Source of the DNA: Crotalaria pallida
Taxonomy: Eukaryota > Streptophyta > Magnoliopsida > Fabales > Fabaceae
Reading direction: 5' to 3'
Assembly (NCBI GenBank): GCA_037953625.1
Contig: CM075652.1
Location: 12,234,501 to 12,298,500 of the forward strand
Length of the DNA: 64,000 bases
The position numbers and the translations under genes were made by a program. Below, piece by piece: positions 1-10,846 of the stretch. Within the stretch, counting starts at the first letter, position 1, and each line of letters starts with the position of its first letter. A model generated the notes under the pieces. It had not been told where the DNA came from. It saw only the letters and a program-made list of their open reading frames with translations, and ran no database searches.

Positions 1-1833
1 GGTTTTATGATGAGTGAAAAAAAACCCTAGATTAAAAATACTCATTCTAAATAAAAAAGGGAAGCCAACAAAACTTCATTCTAATATTATATATTCCCCA
101 CTTATTTTGAGTCAACTGTTATATGCTTTTGAATTATCTATCAATCTCTCCACTCCCTGGAAACAAATGAAAAAAATATTTACGTGTTCTTATTTCACAA
201 TCTATGCATTGTTAATACTAGAATATTATATATCAATATATTACTATTATCATATACTCCGTAGTAAATATAAATTGATATATTGATATATCATTTTCGG
301 GTTTGCTTAACCTCAACCTTTAGGACTGAGAATAAAAGTTAAAAAAGAATAAAAACACATTGAGAAACTAAGTTTATTCTCTTTAATTTATTAATTTTTT
401 ATTTTTTCAATGCAAGGTTACTTTATTAAGACTTTTATCTTCATACTTTAAGGCCGAAGCTAAGAAAATCCATTATTTTTCCATAGTTTTCTTCAAATTC
501 TTGATTACTTTAAATTTTATATTATATTTTAACCCACGCCAAACATATTTAAACTATACCGGTTACTCCCTTCATTTCAAATGTAATGTAATGTATTTTA
601 AGATTATATACAAGTTTTTAAGCAATGCTTAAATGATATAAAAAAATTGAGATATTTTTATTATAAAATCCTTGCCTAGTCATTATTGTATAGAGAAAAT
701 GATTTTGGAGATGAAAAAGATATTGAGATAAAAAATATGTATATAGTTAAAAAAAACAGTAATAATTATGCATTACTTTCATAAAAGAACAATACATAGG
801 GAAAAAACTCTCGCTATGAAAGGAAGAGAGTATATAGCATTTCAAATAAAATCAATATTATGTGATCTACATATCAATAATAAGGAGGAAATAAGTCTGA
901 ACACTATATCTTCACGATTCGCAACTTGATCTATTCAAAATTTCAAATAGAAAGCAGCTAGAGTGCTAGTAAATTAAGTATTCAGTAAGAAAAAAGTTTT
1001 AAGTGTCCAAGTCAAAGATGGTATCATTAATTAATATCACCCTCAAGATACTGTTGCTTCAATGGGACCTTTATAGGCATTCCTGGTCTCCTTGGCAGTA
1101 AAAAAAAGAAGGCGAGCTTTCTGTACCCAGGCAAAGTTTGAGTATGTTTATGTCCAGTGTTAGTCAATATGATACATGTGTTATGTTGGGGAATTCTATA
1201 TGCACCCAAGTTTCTCGAAATATAGTGAGGGACTGGTTAGGCGCATTGGGCGCAAATAGAATTCCCCTAGCAACTACCAATCAAGGATTGACTTACATTG
1301 TTGGATGATAAAACCAGATCCACTAAAAAACAATTCTTATAAGTAGCCAATTAAGCATTGTTTCCATTCTGCTAACCGGTACTTCCTTTTCCTCGCAACA
1401 AAACCTAAGGAAAAATGAAATTCTTTAACCAAGGAACTTGCCTTGTGCTTTTCAATTTCTCCTTTACCATGTCTTAAATATGCCTTGAATCTTGATCGGA
1501 CTCCCAGTTAAAAGAGGTGTCCAACTCTTCTCTACTTATTTCCCAGAGGGAAGTGTAATTAATGAAATCACAGATCAGACTAAAAATTAATGTTGCAATA
1601 GGGCAAACATCGATTCAATTTGCATATGATTCGAGATAATGCAGAAAAGATAATGTATTGGTAATTTAAATCAAAACCTTAATGATCAAAATCTCCAAAC
1701 TAGAATAACAGATTAACATTAAAAAGGATAACAAATTGTAAAAAGCTCAGCAAAACTAGGTTGTTCAATACTTAATGTTCCCATGATGCATTCTACGAAA
1801 CCAAGCAAACATAAATCCTAGAGAACTTGAAAT
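1..1833. other. Intergenic, downstream flank of eS19
   Basis: AT-rich sequence with no convincing gene. Around 305-470 two weakly inverted stretches (a cttaacctcaacctt type start and a ggccgaagctaagaaaatcc end) resemble the termini of the clearer MITE at 48960-49125, so a decayed relative is possible. The last few hundred bases before 1834 should hold the eS19 3' UTR, since that gene runs on the minus strand. Short open frames here have no recognisable content. Confidence 0.5.
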
Positions 1834-3611
1834 TCAAGGAGCAACCACAATTCTCCCAGCAACTTGATCAAGATCCCTTCGACCACTAGAAGTGATTCTC
1901 CTGCCTCTGCAACACACATAGCATAAATAAGTTCAACTCTATTTAAACAATAAGCTACAACATGGTATCTCATGTTGAAGGAAACATTGGGAAGACAACA
2001 AGTGCTAGGCTTTTCAATCAAAAATCTCAAAGCAAAGTAATTCTGATGCAGGAATTAAATGGAATACAAGTATGACCCCCATATCAAAAAGTTGAAACAT
2101 CTCAAAATTGTTTAGGCATTCAAGAGTGCAACAAGACTTACCCTTTGGTATCAATCTCAACAATGTTCATGATTTCCAGCTGTTGCAGAATGTGCCGGGC
2201 AATACCGCCGCTGCTCTTGCAGAAATGTGGGGGGCGGCTTCCGTTTCTCTTGCTTCCACCATAGATCCTCCTGAAAGCACCAACACCAAGGCCGCCCCTC
2301 AGGTAGATCTTCCTTGCCATAGAGGCTGTAAAATCAAGGTTGAACATCATTAGTCCAAAACTAAATATCTTTGAAAAAAACTTACCAATGATGTATGAGT
2401 GTATCCATTCATGCTTAAAATAGATAAGCTTGCATAAACTTACCAGCTCTAATATAGTACCAGTCAGGGTCATAAGGAGCCAGCTCCTTAAACTTTGCAG
2501 TTTTCACAATATCTGTCCACTCTGGAAGCTCCATCTGTTAAACAACCAGGTACAACAAAGTAGACGGGAATTAACACATTAGTAAGTAGAAGAGTCAATA
2601 ACTTAGCCTGGAGTTATTTCATTTAAGTAAAACACAAAAACAGGACATTAAGATACACTCAAAGAAAACCTAGCATAAAATTTATGATCGAGATGAAATC
2701 AACAACCAAACTAAACATTGGTGGCCATCATTCAGGACCTAGTTGTGGAGCAGTAGCACCACTCCTACACATTTGGCAAGCGTGGTAAAACCATGTTGAA
2801 ACATGACAAAATCATTGTAACAGACCTTAACATGGCATTAAAAAGTGATTCATTTTGGTTAAAAAAAAAGGTGAAGTACCAATTTAGTCTTTGAAAATAT
2901 AAATACATATTTTTCATATGTACAAATTTGGTCCCTTTTCAAGATGTATCAATTTGGTACTTAAAGCAAGCATTGGTATGTCAAAAAATCTTGAGGAACC
3001 AAATTGATACATCCGAACTAAATATGTATTCATAGATTTTCAGGAACTAAAAATTTGTGCTTCACCCAAAAAAAGTGATTCATTTTGGTTCTAACGTGAA
3101 ATTACACAATTTTCTATCCTCAAATCTTAAGATTGACACAATCCCCAGTGTATACCACCGTTAGATCTAAATCAAAAGTTTACCATCATACACTTACCAA
3201 CATTCAGAATATTAATCAGAATTTGACCACTAACATTTGCACAGAAAAAAAAAACTAGGGTAAAATCAAAAGATAGAAACTTTAATAAAAAAACAAAGAG
3301 CAAAATCAAAATAATTTGTAATACAATGAATTCACTTAACACGATGCTATATATCAAATACAATTTCCACACACCATCATGAATATAACAAGCCAATCAA
3401 TTACTTTTATTTATACGAAAAAACTCATAAGCCAAACGCATAACAAAACATAAAGCCACAAAACTAGAAAACCTTAAATGAATCGAAATTTGAAAAGAGA
3501 AGAGAAAGGGTGGTGGAAAAATGGAACCTTGCCAGAGCGCTTGAGGTGAGAAGAGTAAGCCTTGACGAATTCGTGAGGGGAAACATCTTTCACGGTCCTT
3601 GAAGTTGCCAT
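1834..3611 (-). CDS. RPS19: 40S ribosomal protein S19 (eS19), four exons
   Basis: Component of the cytosolic small ribosomal subunit, needed in the family for 18S rRNA 3' processing and 40S maturation. Exons on the minus strand are 3528-3611, 2444-2534, 2142-2325 and 1834-1906, all with GT-AG junctions and matching phases; they sum to 432 bp, giving 143 aa, the usual plant length. The start MATSRTVKDVSPHEF, the central IYLRGGLGVGAFRRIYGG and the NGSRPPHFCKSSGG block and the end DLDQVAGRIVVAP are the family signature. Intron 1 (993 bp) contains a foldback insertion. The start codon is the first ATG of the conserved N-terminus. No damage is seen, so I take it as a functional housekeeping gene. 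The upstream flank is interrupted by a SINE about 170 bp before the ATG. Confidence 0.97.
2861..3070. repeat. Foldback element in eS19 intron 1
   Basis: The two halves form an imperfect inverted repeat: ggtgaagtaccaatttagtc near the left end pairs with the complement of the right end, which finishes gtgcttcaccc. Flanking it is a perfect 20-bp direct repeat, aaaagtgattcattttggtt, at 2841-2860 and 3071-3090. It is non-coding and lies wholly inside the intron. A MITE is the simplest reading, but a 20-bp duplication is longer than DNA transposons make. Confidence 0.7.
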
Positions 3612-3779
3612 TGCCGAACAAGAGAGAGTGTCGTCGCCGCCGCTGATCTGAGTTTTTCTCTTTGGCTTTCTTTCACAGGGATTCGAGTATGAGTGTTGTT
3701 TGGGTTTGGCCTAACCCGATTCTATTGGCTTCGGTAACCTTTTCTAGGGCGGCCCAATGAAAATATGTTACTCTTTTCT

Positions 3780-3920
3780 TTTTGGGAGGAAACAGGGTAT
3801 CCACCCGCGCAATCGGATGACTAATTCCAATGTTCCTAGTAAAGCTTGCTCCATTCAGATGCGTCTCGAGTACGACTCGAACCCGCGACCACATGTTTAA
3901 AGGACACAAGCCCCTTGTAT
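3780..3920 (-). mobile_element. tRNA-derived SINE-like insertion
   Basis: A 141-bp insertion between perfect 16-bp target duplications tatgttactcttttct (3764-3779 and 3921-3936). Read on the minus strand it has a pol III B-box-like sequence, gggttcgagtc, near its start and an A-rich 3' end, as expected of a SINE. It sits upstream of the eS19 start, so it could affect that promoter; no evidence for that is visible. Confidence 0.75.
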
Positions 3921-3936
3921 TATGTTACTCTTTTCT

Positions 3937-4867
3937 AGTACTATAGTACTATATATAACAGGAGTTTTAATTTTGTCCCCTCAAATAATCATCATACCAC
4001 ATCAATCTGTAAATTAATTCATAAATTACCCTCTTCAAATTTATTTTCCTTTCCTCCATTTTCTCTCTCTTCTTTTTCTACCCTTCCCCATTCTTCCTCT
4101 TCATAAAACCATTTATCCCTTTTCTTTGCAATTCCTAAAACCCATGGTGAGTAATAAGGTATGCGCATGGTTAAGCAGATTATGTTGTTTATGACACGTG
4201 CAAAAACCTCACGAATTAAGTAAAAAATTTAAAATTTGCATAAAATTCTATATTACATATTTCATTGTATAGTGTGATTGAATATATCCGTATTTTGTAT
4301 CTTCACACAGAATAAATAATTGTTTGTATATTTGTGCATTGATAAAATGTGTGTTATCAATATTTTTAACTTACCTTGAATCGTGAGCATGGCTCACAAC
4401 CTGTAGTCGCAAAACAAAGTTATGACTTGAAGTTGTGAGCTGACATCATAACCATGAGGAAATCTCTCTTTTTTTAAAAAAAAATTATTAATTTTGATTA
4501 TTTACATTATTAATTCTTGTTAAAGCAAGGAGTCCATTATTTTTTATGTTTTTTTTTAAGTGTAAAGGCGTTATATACAAATGGATGTTAATGTTTGTTG
4601 CAAAGTTGTTTTTAGTTATGATCGTGATGCTAGCTCACGACCTGAAATAAAACATAGGTCATGGATTTGCCTCATGAATGACATTAAAATAGGGGTGGTG
4701 AAGTATCCTCACAACTAAACCTTTGTTGATTTTTAAAATATATTTGTTTTTATATAGGTAGCAAAATACACTCACAACCATTTCATTAAAATTTGATGGT
4801 CGTGAACTTCACTCATGATTATTCCATAAAAAATTTGTGGTCGTGGGAACTACTCACGAGCACTTAA
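3937..4867. other. Intergenic repeat-like stretch
   Basis: No gene. Between about 4380 and 4860 short motifs of the type ctcacgacc / ggtcgtgag recur in both orientations roughly every 60-120 bases. Such scattered short inverted motifs are typical of CACTA subterminal regions, so this may be a remnant of a different CACTA family lying against the one that starts at 4871. Confidence 0.35.
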
Positions 4868-5110
4868 ATTAACTACTACAAAATTCACAATTAAAGGCGG
4901 TATTTTAAGGGCGGTTCCTTAATGGAACTGTCCTCTTTAGTTTAAATTGATTTAAGAGAAAAGTTGTTTTCTTTAACCAACCTTAAAAATCTAATTTTTA
5001 AGGGCAGTTGCCAACCAGAACCACCTTCATTTAGTCTATTTAAAAAATATTAAAATCAAATAAAATTCAAAGAATTATAGAAGAGGGTTCTGTTATTGAA
5101 CCGCCTACTT

Positions 5111-6340
5111 AAACCTTAAATTAAAAAAAAAACACCCGAAAAACCCTGCACAAATTTTTTGGTCCAGCAACAACTATAGGGCTTCCCATCTTCTGCTACC
5201 TGCGCTGGAGAGAGAAAACAGAGAGAGAAACCCCATCGCCTGTGACTTAGTACCGGTGAAGAAGGCTCTAGTGGCGACGGCCGGAGCTCTACTGTAAGAC
5301 CAACGACCCTCAAGTGTTTTCTCCACTCGAAATCTTCTCTTCTCTTGTCTCCAGAAGCATGTAGTGAATCAAACACATCGAGAGAGAGAGAGCGAGAGAA
5401 ACACATCGAGAGAGAGCCCTCTCCGAATTAGGGCCGCCGCTGCCTCGTTCTGCCCTCTCTGAACACGTCGTCATTCAACGAACACCACCACCACAAGCGG
5501 TGTTCGTTGGTGCCACCGACAAGAGTCACTCAAGTTCACATATGGTACTCACATTCCACATTTCAATCGTGCTTTGGTATTGCATTCTTATAAGGTACTG
5601 CGATTTTGATTTTGATAAACCCTAAGTCCCTGTTTTCCAATTTCAATTTGCACGAACCCTAAGCCTTTGATTTTCAAATTTGTTTTGCACAAACTTTCCC
5701 CTCTGATTTCCAATTTCGATTCACATTTCATGAAAATTGGTTTGCATTGCTTTGATCCAATTTGCTGATGTGTTTTGATTCTTTCATTGGATTGATTTTC
5801 TATTTAGCAATCCACTTCCAAGATGAGAAGAATACCATGAACCTCTCTCGTTCTTTCAATTCCAAGATGTTTCTCTTGCTTTGTGTTACGAAGCTTTTAT
5901 TATTTTTGTTAGGCTTATTCATTAATGTCATATGTGTAATTGTGTTCCTCACTACTCAAGAGAGTTCAATCTGGAAAGTGTAAGATATTCTCTATTTTGT
6001 ATTTATTCTGGTAGTTGCTTGTATCTAGTCTTAATATTGTATTGGATTCTTTTTATCATTCATTTTACAAGGTTCACAATAACACATCTATGTTTTTGTT
6101 TGAATGATTTGGAAGATTAACTTGTATCCAGATATTTATTTGGTAGTATTAAAAAGTTTAGAACTAATCGTTTAATATAATATTGTAACCTTCATGTGAC
6201 TTTTCTGTAAGTTCTCATCAATGTTTAATATAACTTAGCTTCTGGCTATGGTATTCTTGAAACCAAGGGTCACTTAAATGGGGAGTCGAATTTTTTCAAT
6301 TATTTCTAGCATGTACTCATCCTGACTCATCACAATATTC
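5111..6340. other. Captured exon-like block inside the CACTA element
   Basis: The stretch 5200-5540 is much richer in G and C than its surroundings and contains purine-rich gagagaga runs and a tgccaccgacaagagtc-type segment, followed by typical intron-like T-rich DNA. It looks like the 5' UTR and first exon of a plant gene, but no protein can be recognised. The rest, to 6340, shows nothing I can name. Confidence 0.35.
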
Positions 6341-6360
6341 TCAAAATGTTGATTCTCATG

Positions 6361-6535
6361 CTAAATATGTTTGAAAGAGCACTAGGATGAGAAATTCAAG
6401 ACACTGGCTAAGGCAAATGGCCAAGGCAAACAGAGGCATGTGGCTTTGCACTATTGGGTTCTATGTTGGAGGAAATTGAGGGTGTTCCTCCAGGCCATGA
6501 ATTTGGTTCAGTGAGATCAATCTTACTCTTGATTC
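6361..6535 (+). pseudogene. Unrecognised gene fragment, copy A
   Basis: About 175 bp that recurs, with roughly 95 percent identity by eye, at 18915-19080. The copies can be read as an open stretch with EQLDEKFKALTKANGQGK-like content (copy B) followed by a stop in the same frame. The codon pattern looks exonic, but I do not recognise the protein. The fragment lies directly before a Helitron-like repeat here and directly after one in copy B. Confidence 0.4.
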
Positions 6536-6540
6536 CTATA

Positions 6541-7124
6541 GGTGTCGATAGGCACGAGAGTTAAAAATATCAACATACGACATCAAAAAAAAATAATAAT
6601 AAAAAGATTTATCTAATGAAGATGTCTCAAACCAATATTCAACAACAAAGTTGAAGAAGTAGGGGAAAAAAGTTAATAGATAGTCTTACATACCCTTACA
6701 TCAGTTTTATTTTTTGTGCATGGTTCAATAATGTTACTTATTAAGGATTTTTAATAATTTTCCTTGGATTGAATTTGACTATTTATTTCGATTTTGCAAA
6801 ATGGTTTTTCAATTAGAATTGACTTATAAGTATCTCATATTAGAACAAATTTCTTTAGGTTTTTTAATTTTTCTTCTATTATTATAACTACACTAATAAA
6901 ATAAAACTAATTTGATATGACAAATTTAATACACAATCATTACTAATTAACTTTTAAAAGAAAACCAAGTATCACCAAATTTGGTCATAATGACACCATG
7001 AAAAATGAAAAATATCAAGACAACTTAAGAAAAAAGATTTAACTTATGAAGATTTTTCAAACCAATAGTCAATTACAAAGTCAAGACCCGTACAAACCCG
7101 TGCATTGCACGGGCTAAAAACTAG
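6541..7124 (+). mobile_element. Helitron-like element, copy A
   Basis: The 3' end has the hairpin cccgtgcattgcacggg followed by ctaaaaactag and then T, matching the Helitron rule of a short palindrome just before CTRR and insertion before a T. A related copy at 18322-18902 starts at the same point and ends the same way. No coding capacity. The 5' start does not show a convincing TC end, so the class is not certain. Confidence 0.5.
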
Positions 7125-8618
7125 TGTTAAATATGTTCCAAATTCAAATTTAAATTTTGAAAAGCAAGTTACAAGTTGCAATCATTTTCTGTTCAATAAG
7201 GGCATGTGGGTATAACTGTTCCAATAACGGAAACTGCATCAACAATTTTTCTCTTTTTCTAATCATCTTATATTTATTATTTTCAATCATTTAAGTTTAA
7301 TGAAATATACTCTGTTGATAAATCTCCTTCTCTTGCTATTCGATTCTCTATCTCTGTATGTTCTTTTACTATCTCTATACCTTCAATTTTGACCCACATA
7401 CTCTTCGTGCTCAATTTGGGAGGATGCAGGCTATTTGGGTGAACTTCGAGAAGATAGATGATATTTGGGTGCTAATTTGTGAGGCCATTTAACTTGATTC
7501 TTCTTTGGAATTAGAAGTCGTCACTCACTCTTCTTATGTCAATTTCTTCTTATGATGCTATATATGTTGTGAAGGATTTATTTTATCCAGTTTTTTAGAG
7601 GGCCACAAAAATTTGTCAAAAGGCACGGTTGTCATATTTTTTTGTCATTATTGATTTTTTTATACCAATTTGCATTTTTATTATCATCTTTTTCAATCAT
7701 CATTCCTATTTTTCATAATTTTGTTGGAAAATTATTACATTTGTCATTTGCATGTTTTAGCATAAGTCATCAATTCTCATATATATTCGTCAACATTTTT
7801 TTCCTGAAAAATTTTGAAGCCTTACTTTGTAGTCATCCTAATGTTCCTTATTGAAATTTGAAGCATAGAAATGTTAAGATATGTTATTAGAAAAGAGATG
7901 TCAGTATAAGAATTTTTTTAAAAGCGTATAAGAAAGAATTGATTTATACAGCTGTAAGCTAATTCTAACTATTTATTTATATTGAAGACTGAAGTTGTTA
8001 TATATGTCTAGAATCATTCAAGGAAAAAAATTTGAAGAGTAGTATATATCTATAATTTATAATCTATAACTACAGATAAAGCCAGAGGCTTTTTTGGTGT
8101 CCACTCCTTTGTTTAAAACCAACTATAAAAATTTGAAATATAAATTTTATGCAAAAAACCAACTTCTCATATTCAGAATTATTACCTCATCTCAACAATC
8201 CATTATCATTTTGTATGTTTTTTTATCCTTTCTTCTTTCTACTTTATTCTTACAGTTTTCATAATTAGTTTCTTCATACATACGGTATTCTTCCTTCCTT
8301 TCTCCTATCTACTTGATTCTTACAGTTCCAGAGTCAGTTTCTTATTCAGATATTCTTCTTCATCTTCATGATTATGTTGTACAACTTTAAAATTATTCTA
8401 TTGCGGTCAAGTTTTACATTCTCACTAAAGCATGAATTTTTGAAATTTCCCTTTCCTCCAAGTACCAAAATGTTGCCTTCAATGTATTAAAATTTGAATC
8501 TTCAATCCTTAATTTTTTTACAAAATTATCCTGCCATAAGGTACATTGCCAGTAAGAATTAAATTTTCTAAAATGTATTCTCATACAAGCAATAATTATT
8601 GTTAATGTATACCATAAT
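7125..8618. other. Non-coding stretch of the CACTA interior
   Basis: AT-rich, intron-like DNA between the Helitron-like copy A and the MULE. Small open frames such as 7642-7854 are hydrophobic and T-rich by composition and have no homology I can recognise. I see no further repeat boundary here. Confidence 0.4.
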
Positions 8619-8627
8619 CAAAATGAT

Positions 8628-8983
8628 GGCTTTTTTACCTAGGTGGGGTAATTTTACAAACAATTTACAAAAAAGGGTAGTTTAAAAACTATTTACGTAG
8701 GACCGGACAGTCAACGAAACTATTTACGAAAATGGGGCAGTCAAAGTCAAATTTTCAAGTCAAACGCGTCATCTGGGTTGACACAACCCAAAAGTGCCAC
8801 GTGTCATCTCCCCATTCGGCCTCCAGATTCCATTTTGATAAAAAAGTAAAAAAAAAAAAAAGCAACCGACAGCGCTGCCACGTGGCGCAACCAGGGGATT
8901 GCGTCACTGCGGCTGACGCAACCAAACCCGTCAACCGCAGTGACGCAACCCTCTAGTTGCGCCACGTGGCAGCGCGGTCCCCC
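8628..8983 (+). repeat. MULE left terminal inverted repeat
   Basis: Pairs with 17398-17756 in inverse orientation. Differences are mostly single bases, several of them CG versus TG or CA, and poly-A length. The inner third contains its own hairpin (8873-8974). Open frames crossing it in either direction are by-products of the palindrome. Confidence 0.92.
8873..8974. repeat. Hairpin inside the left MULE TIR
   Basis: Outer arms cgctgccacgtggcgcaac (8873-8891) and gttgcgccacgtggcagcg (8956-8974) are perfect inverse copies; inner arms ttgcgtcactgcgg (8899-8912) and ccgcagtgacgcaa (8935-8948) are too. Each outer arm carries a CACGTG palindrome (G-box core). The same structure is present in the right TIR. 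Confidence 0.9.
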
Positions 8984-10069
8984 CGGTTCCGGCCCATGCG
9001 TCTGTCCCTCTACACGTTTTAAACCCACCTAAAACCTACCCAATCCCCTTCACCCCATTAATTACCTTCTCACATTATAACTTCCACAACTCCCTATAAA
9101 TTACTACTCCACTCATCAAATTTTATTTACTCCTTCTCTTCCCCTCTTCCCCACGGTGGTTTCTTCCCCACTATATATTATTTGAATTTCAATTTCTTCT
9201 CTTCCCCAATCATCAAATTTACACACACATAATTTTTCTTCCGGTTTGAAAAATAAGCAAAAAAAAAAAAAAAGCGAGGAACTTCTTTTCTTTTCGGTTA
9301 TCCTTCTACATAATTTTTTTTATACTCTTCCAGGTAAATTTTAATATTTTGTGAATAATTTTTTTTTATTTTATGCACTTGTAGATAAAATGTGATATTA
9401 TTTGATTAGCTATTAGCATAAACTTATTAATTTTACGTTGAACTATAAGTTAGATTGTAAATTTTTTTAGTTTAGTTACATTTGATATTTTTAATGTATT
9501 AGTTAGATTATAAATTTTATTAGTAATCAGATTTTTTTTTATGTTTAGCTATCAGATTTTTTATTTTTTATGTTCAAGCTATTATTAGTAGTTAGATTTT
9601 AAGTTTTTATTAGTTAGGTATTTTATGTTTAGGTATTAGTTAGAATTTTTATTTATTAATTACTTAGATTTTTAATGTTTAGGTATGACTTAGATTTTAA
9701 TTTTTTTTTATATTTTAAAATTTATTTACGAAATTATTATATTTATTTTATATTAATGTGTACATCTTTATTTTTTTTGCCCAATATTTATTATTATTAT
9801 TTAGGTATTATCAAGCTCTAATTTTTTTATTTTTAATTTAATTTATTACTTTATTGCATTTAGTGGTCAGAATTTTTGACTTTTTTATTAGTTATATTTT
9901 TTATGTTTAGCAATTAGTTAGATTTTAAATTTTATTTTAGTTTTATTTTTTATGTTTAGCTAATAGTTAGATTTTGAAATTTTTTATTAGTTTAGTTAGA
10001 TTTTGTTTTTATTTTTATGTTTAGATATTAGTTAGAATTTAAAATTTTTTTTAAGCATATTTTTTTTAT
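8984..10069. promoter_or_regulatory. Left subterminal region, likely promoter of the PMD gene
   Basis: Between the left TIR and the repeat array. It begins with a pyrimidine-rich stretch with short TATA-like runs (ctatatattatttg near 9170) and then turns into very AT-rich DNA with gttagatttt motifs. By position it should hold the promoter and 5' UTR of the PMD gene, probably with an intron ending at the acceptor ttatatag just before 10841. That is inference from position. Confidence 0.4.
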
Positions 10070-10790
10070 TTTTTTATGTTTAGCTATTATTAGTTAGATT
10101 TTAAATTTTTTTATTAGTTAGATTTTTTACGTTTAGCTATTTTTGTAATTAGATTTTAAATTTTTTATTAGTTTAGTTAGATTTTATATTTTTTATGTTT
10201 ATCTATTAGTTAGATTTTAAATTTTTTTATTAGTTTAGGTAGATTTTTTTTTTGTTTTTATGTTTAGCTATTATTAGTTAGATTTTAAATTTTTTTATTA
10301 GTTAGATTTTTTATGTTTAGCTATTTTTGTAATTAGCTTTTAAATTTTTTATTAGTTTAGTTAGATTTTATATTTTTTATGTTTATCTATTAGTTAGATT
10401 TTAAATTTTTTTATTAGTTTAGGTAGATTTTTTTTTGTTTTTATGTTTACCTATTATTAGTTAGATTTTAAAATTTTTTATGTTTAGCTATTTTTTGTAA
10501 TTAGCTTTTGAATTTTTTATTAGTTTAGTTAGATTTTATATTTTTTATGTTTATCTATTAGTTAGATTTTAAATATTTTTATTAGTTTAGGTAGAATTTT
10601 TTTTGTTTTTATGTTTAGCTATTATTACTTAGATTTTAAATTTTTTTTATTAGTTAGATTTTTTATGTTTAGCTATTTTTGTAATTAGCTATTAAATTTT
10701 TTATTAGTTTAGTTAGATTTTATATTTTTTATGTTTATCTATTATTTAGATTTTAAATTTTTTTATTAATCAGATTTTTTAATTTTTTAT
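10070..10790. repeat. AT-rich tandem array, units of about 170-185 bp
   Basis: About four imperfect units, starting near 10072, 10257, 10440 and 10608. Each contains tatgtttagctattattagt, a gtaattagcttttaaa-like segment, a ttagtttagttagatttta segment and a ttatgtttatctattagtta segment. It lies between the left TIR and the PMD coding start. A looser version of the same vocabulary fills 16200-17230 on the other side in inverse orientation. Confidence 0.8.
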
Positions 10791-10846
10791 TATTTACTTG
10801 TTTCAATTGTTATTAATTATTTACATTATTGTTTATATAGGTACAA

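Noticed and set aside
7642..7854. 70-aa hydrophobic frame as a small membrane protein gene
   Set aside because: T-rich DNA gives Phe/Leu/Ile by composition; no start context, homology or repeat copy.
8732..9028. Open frames on both strands in the MULE left TIR, and their mirror images at 17344-17694
   Set aside because: They recur only because the TIR is an inverted repeat and contains a hairpin; no recognisable protein.
10070..10790. CRISPR-like array because of regular repeats
   Set aside because: Repeats are adjacent, AT-rich and imperfect, without unique spacers, in a plant genome.
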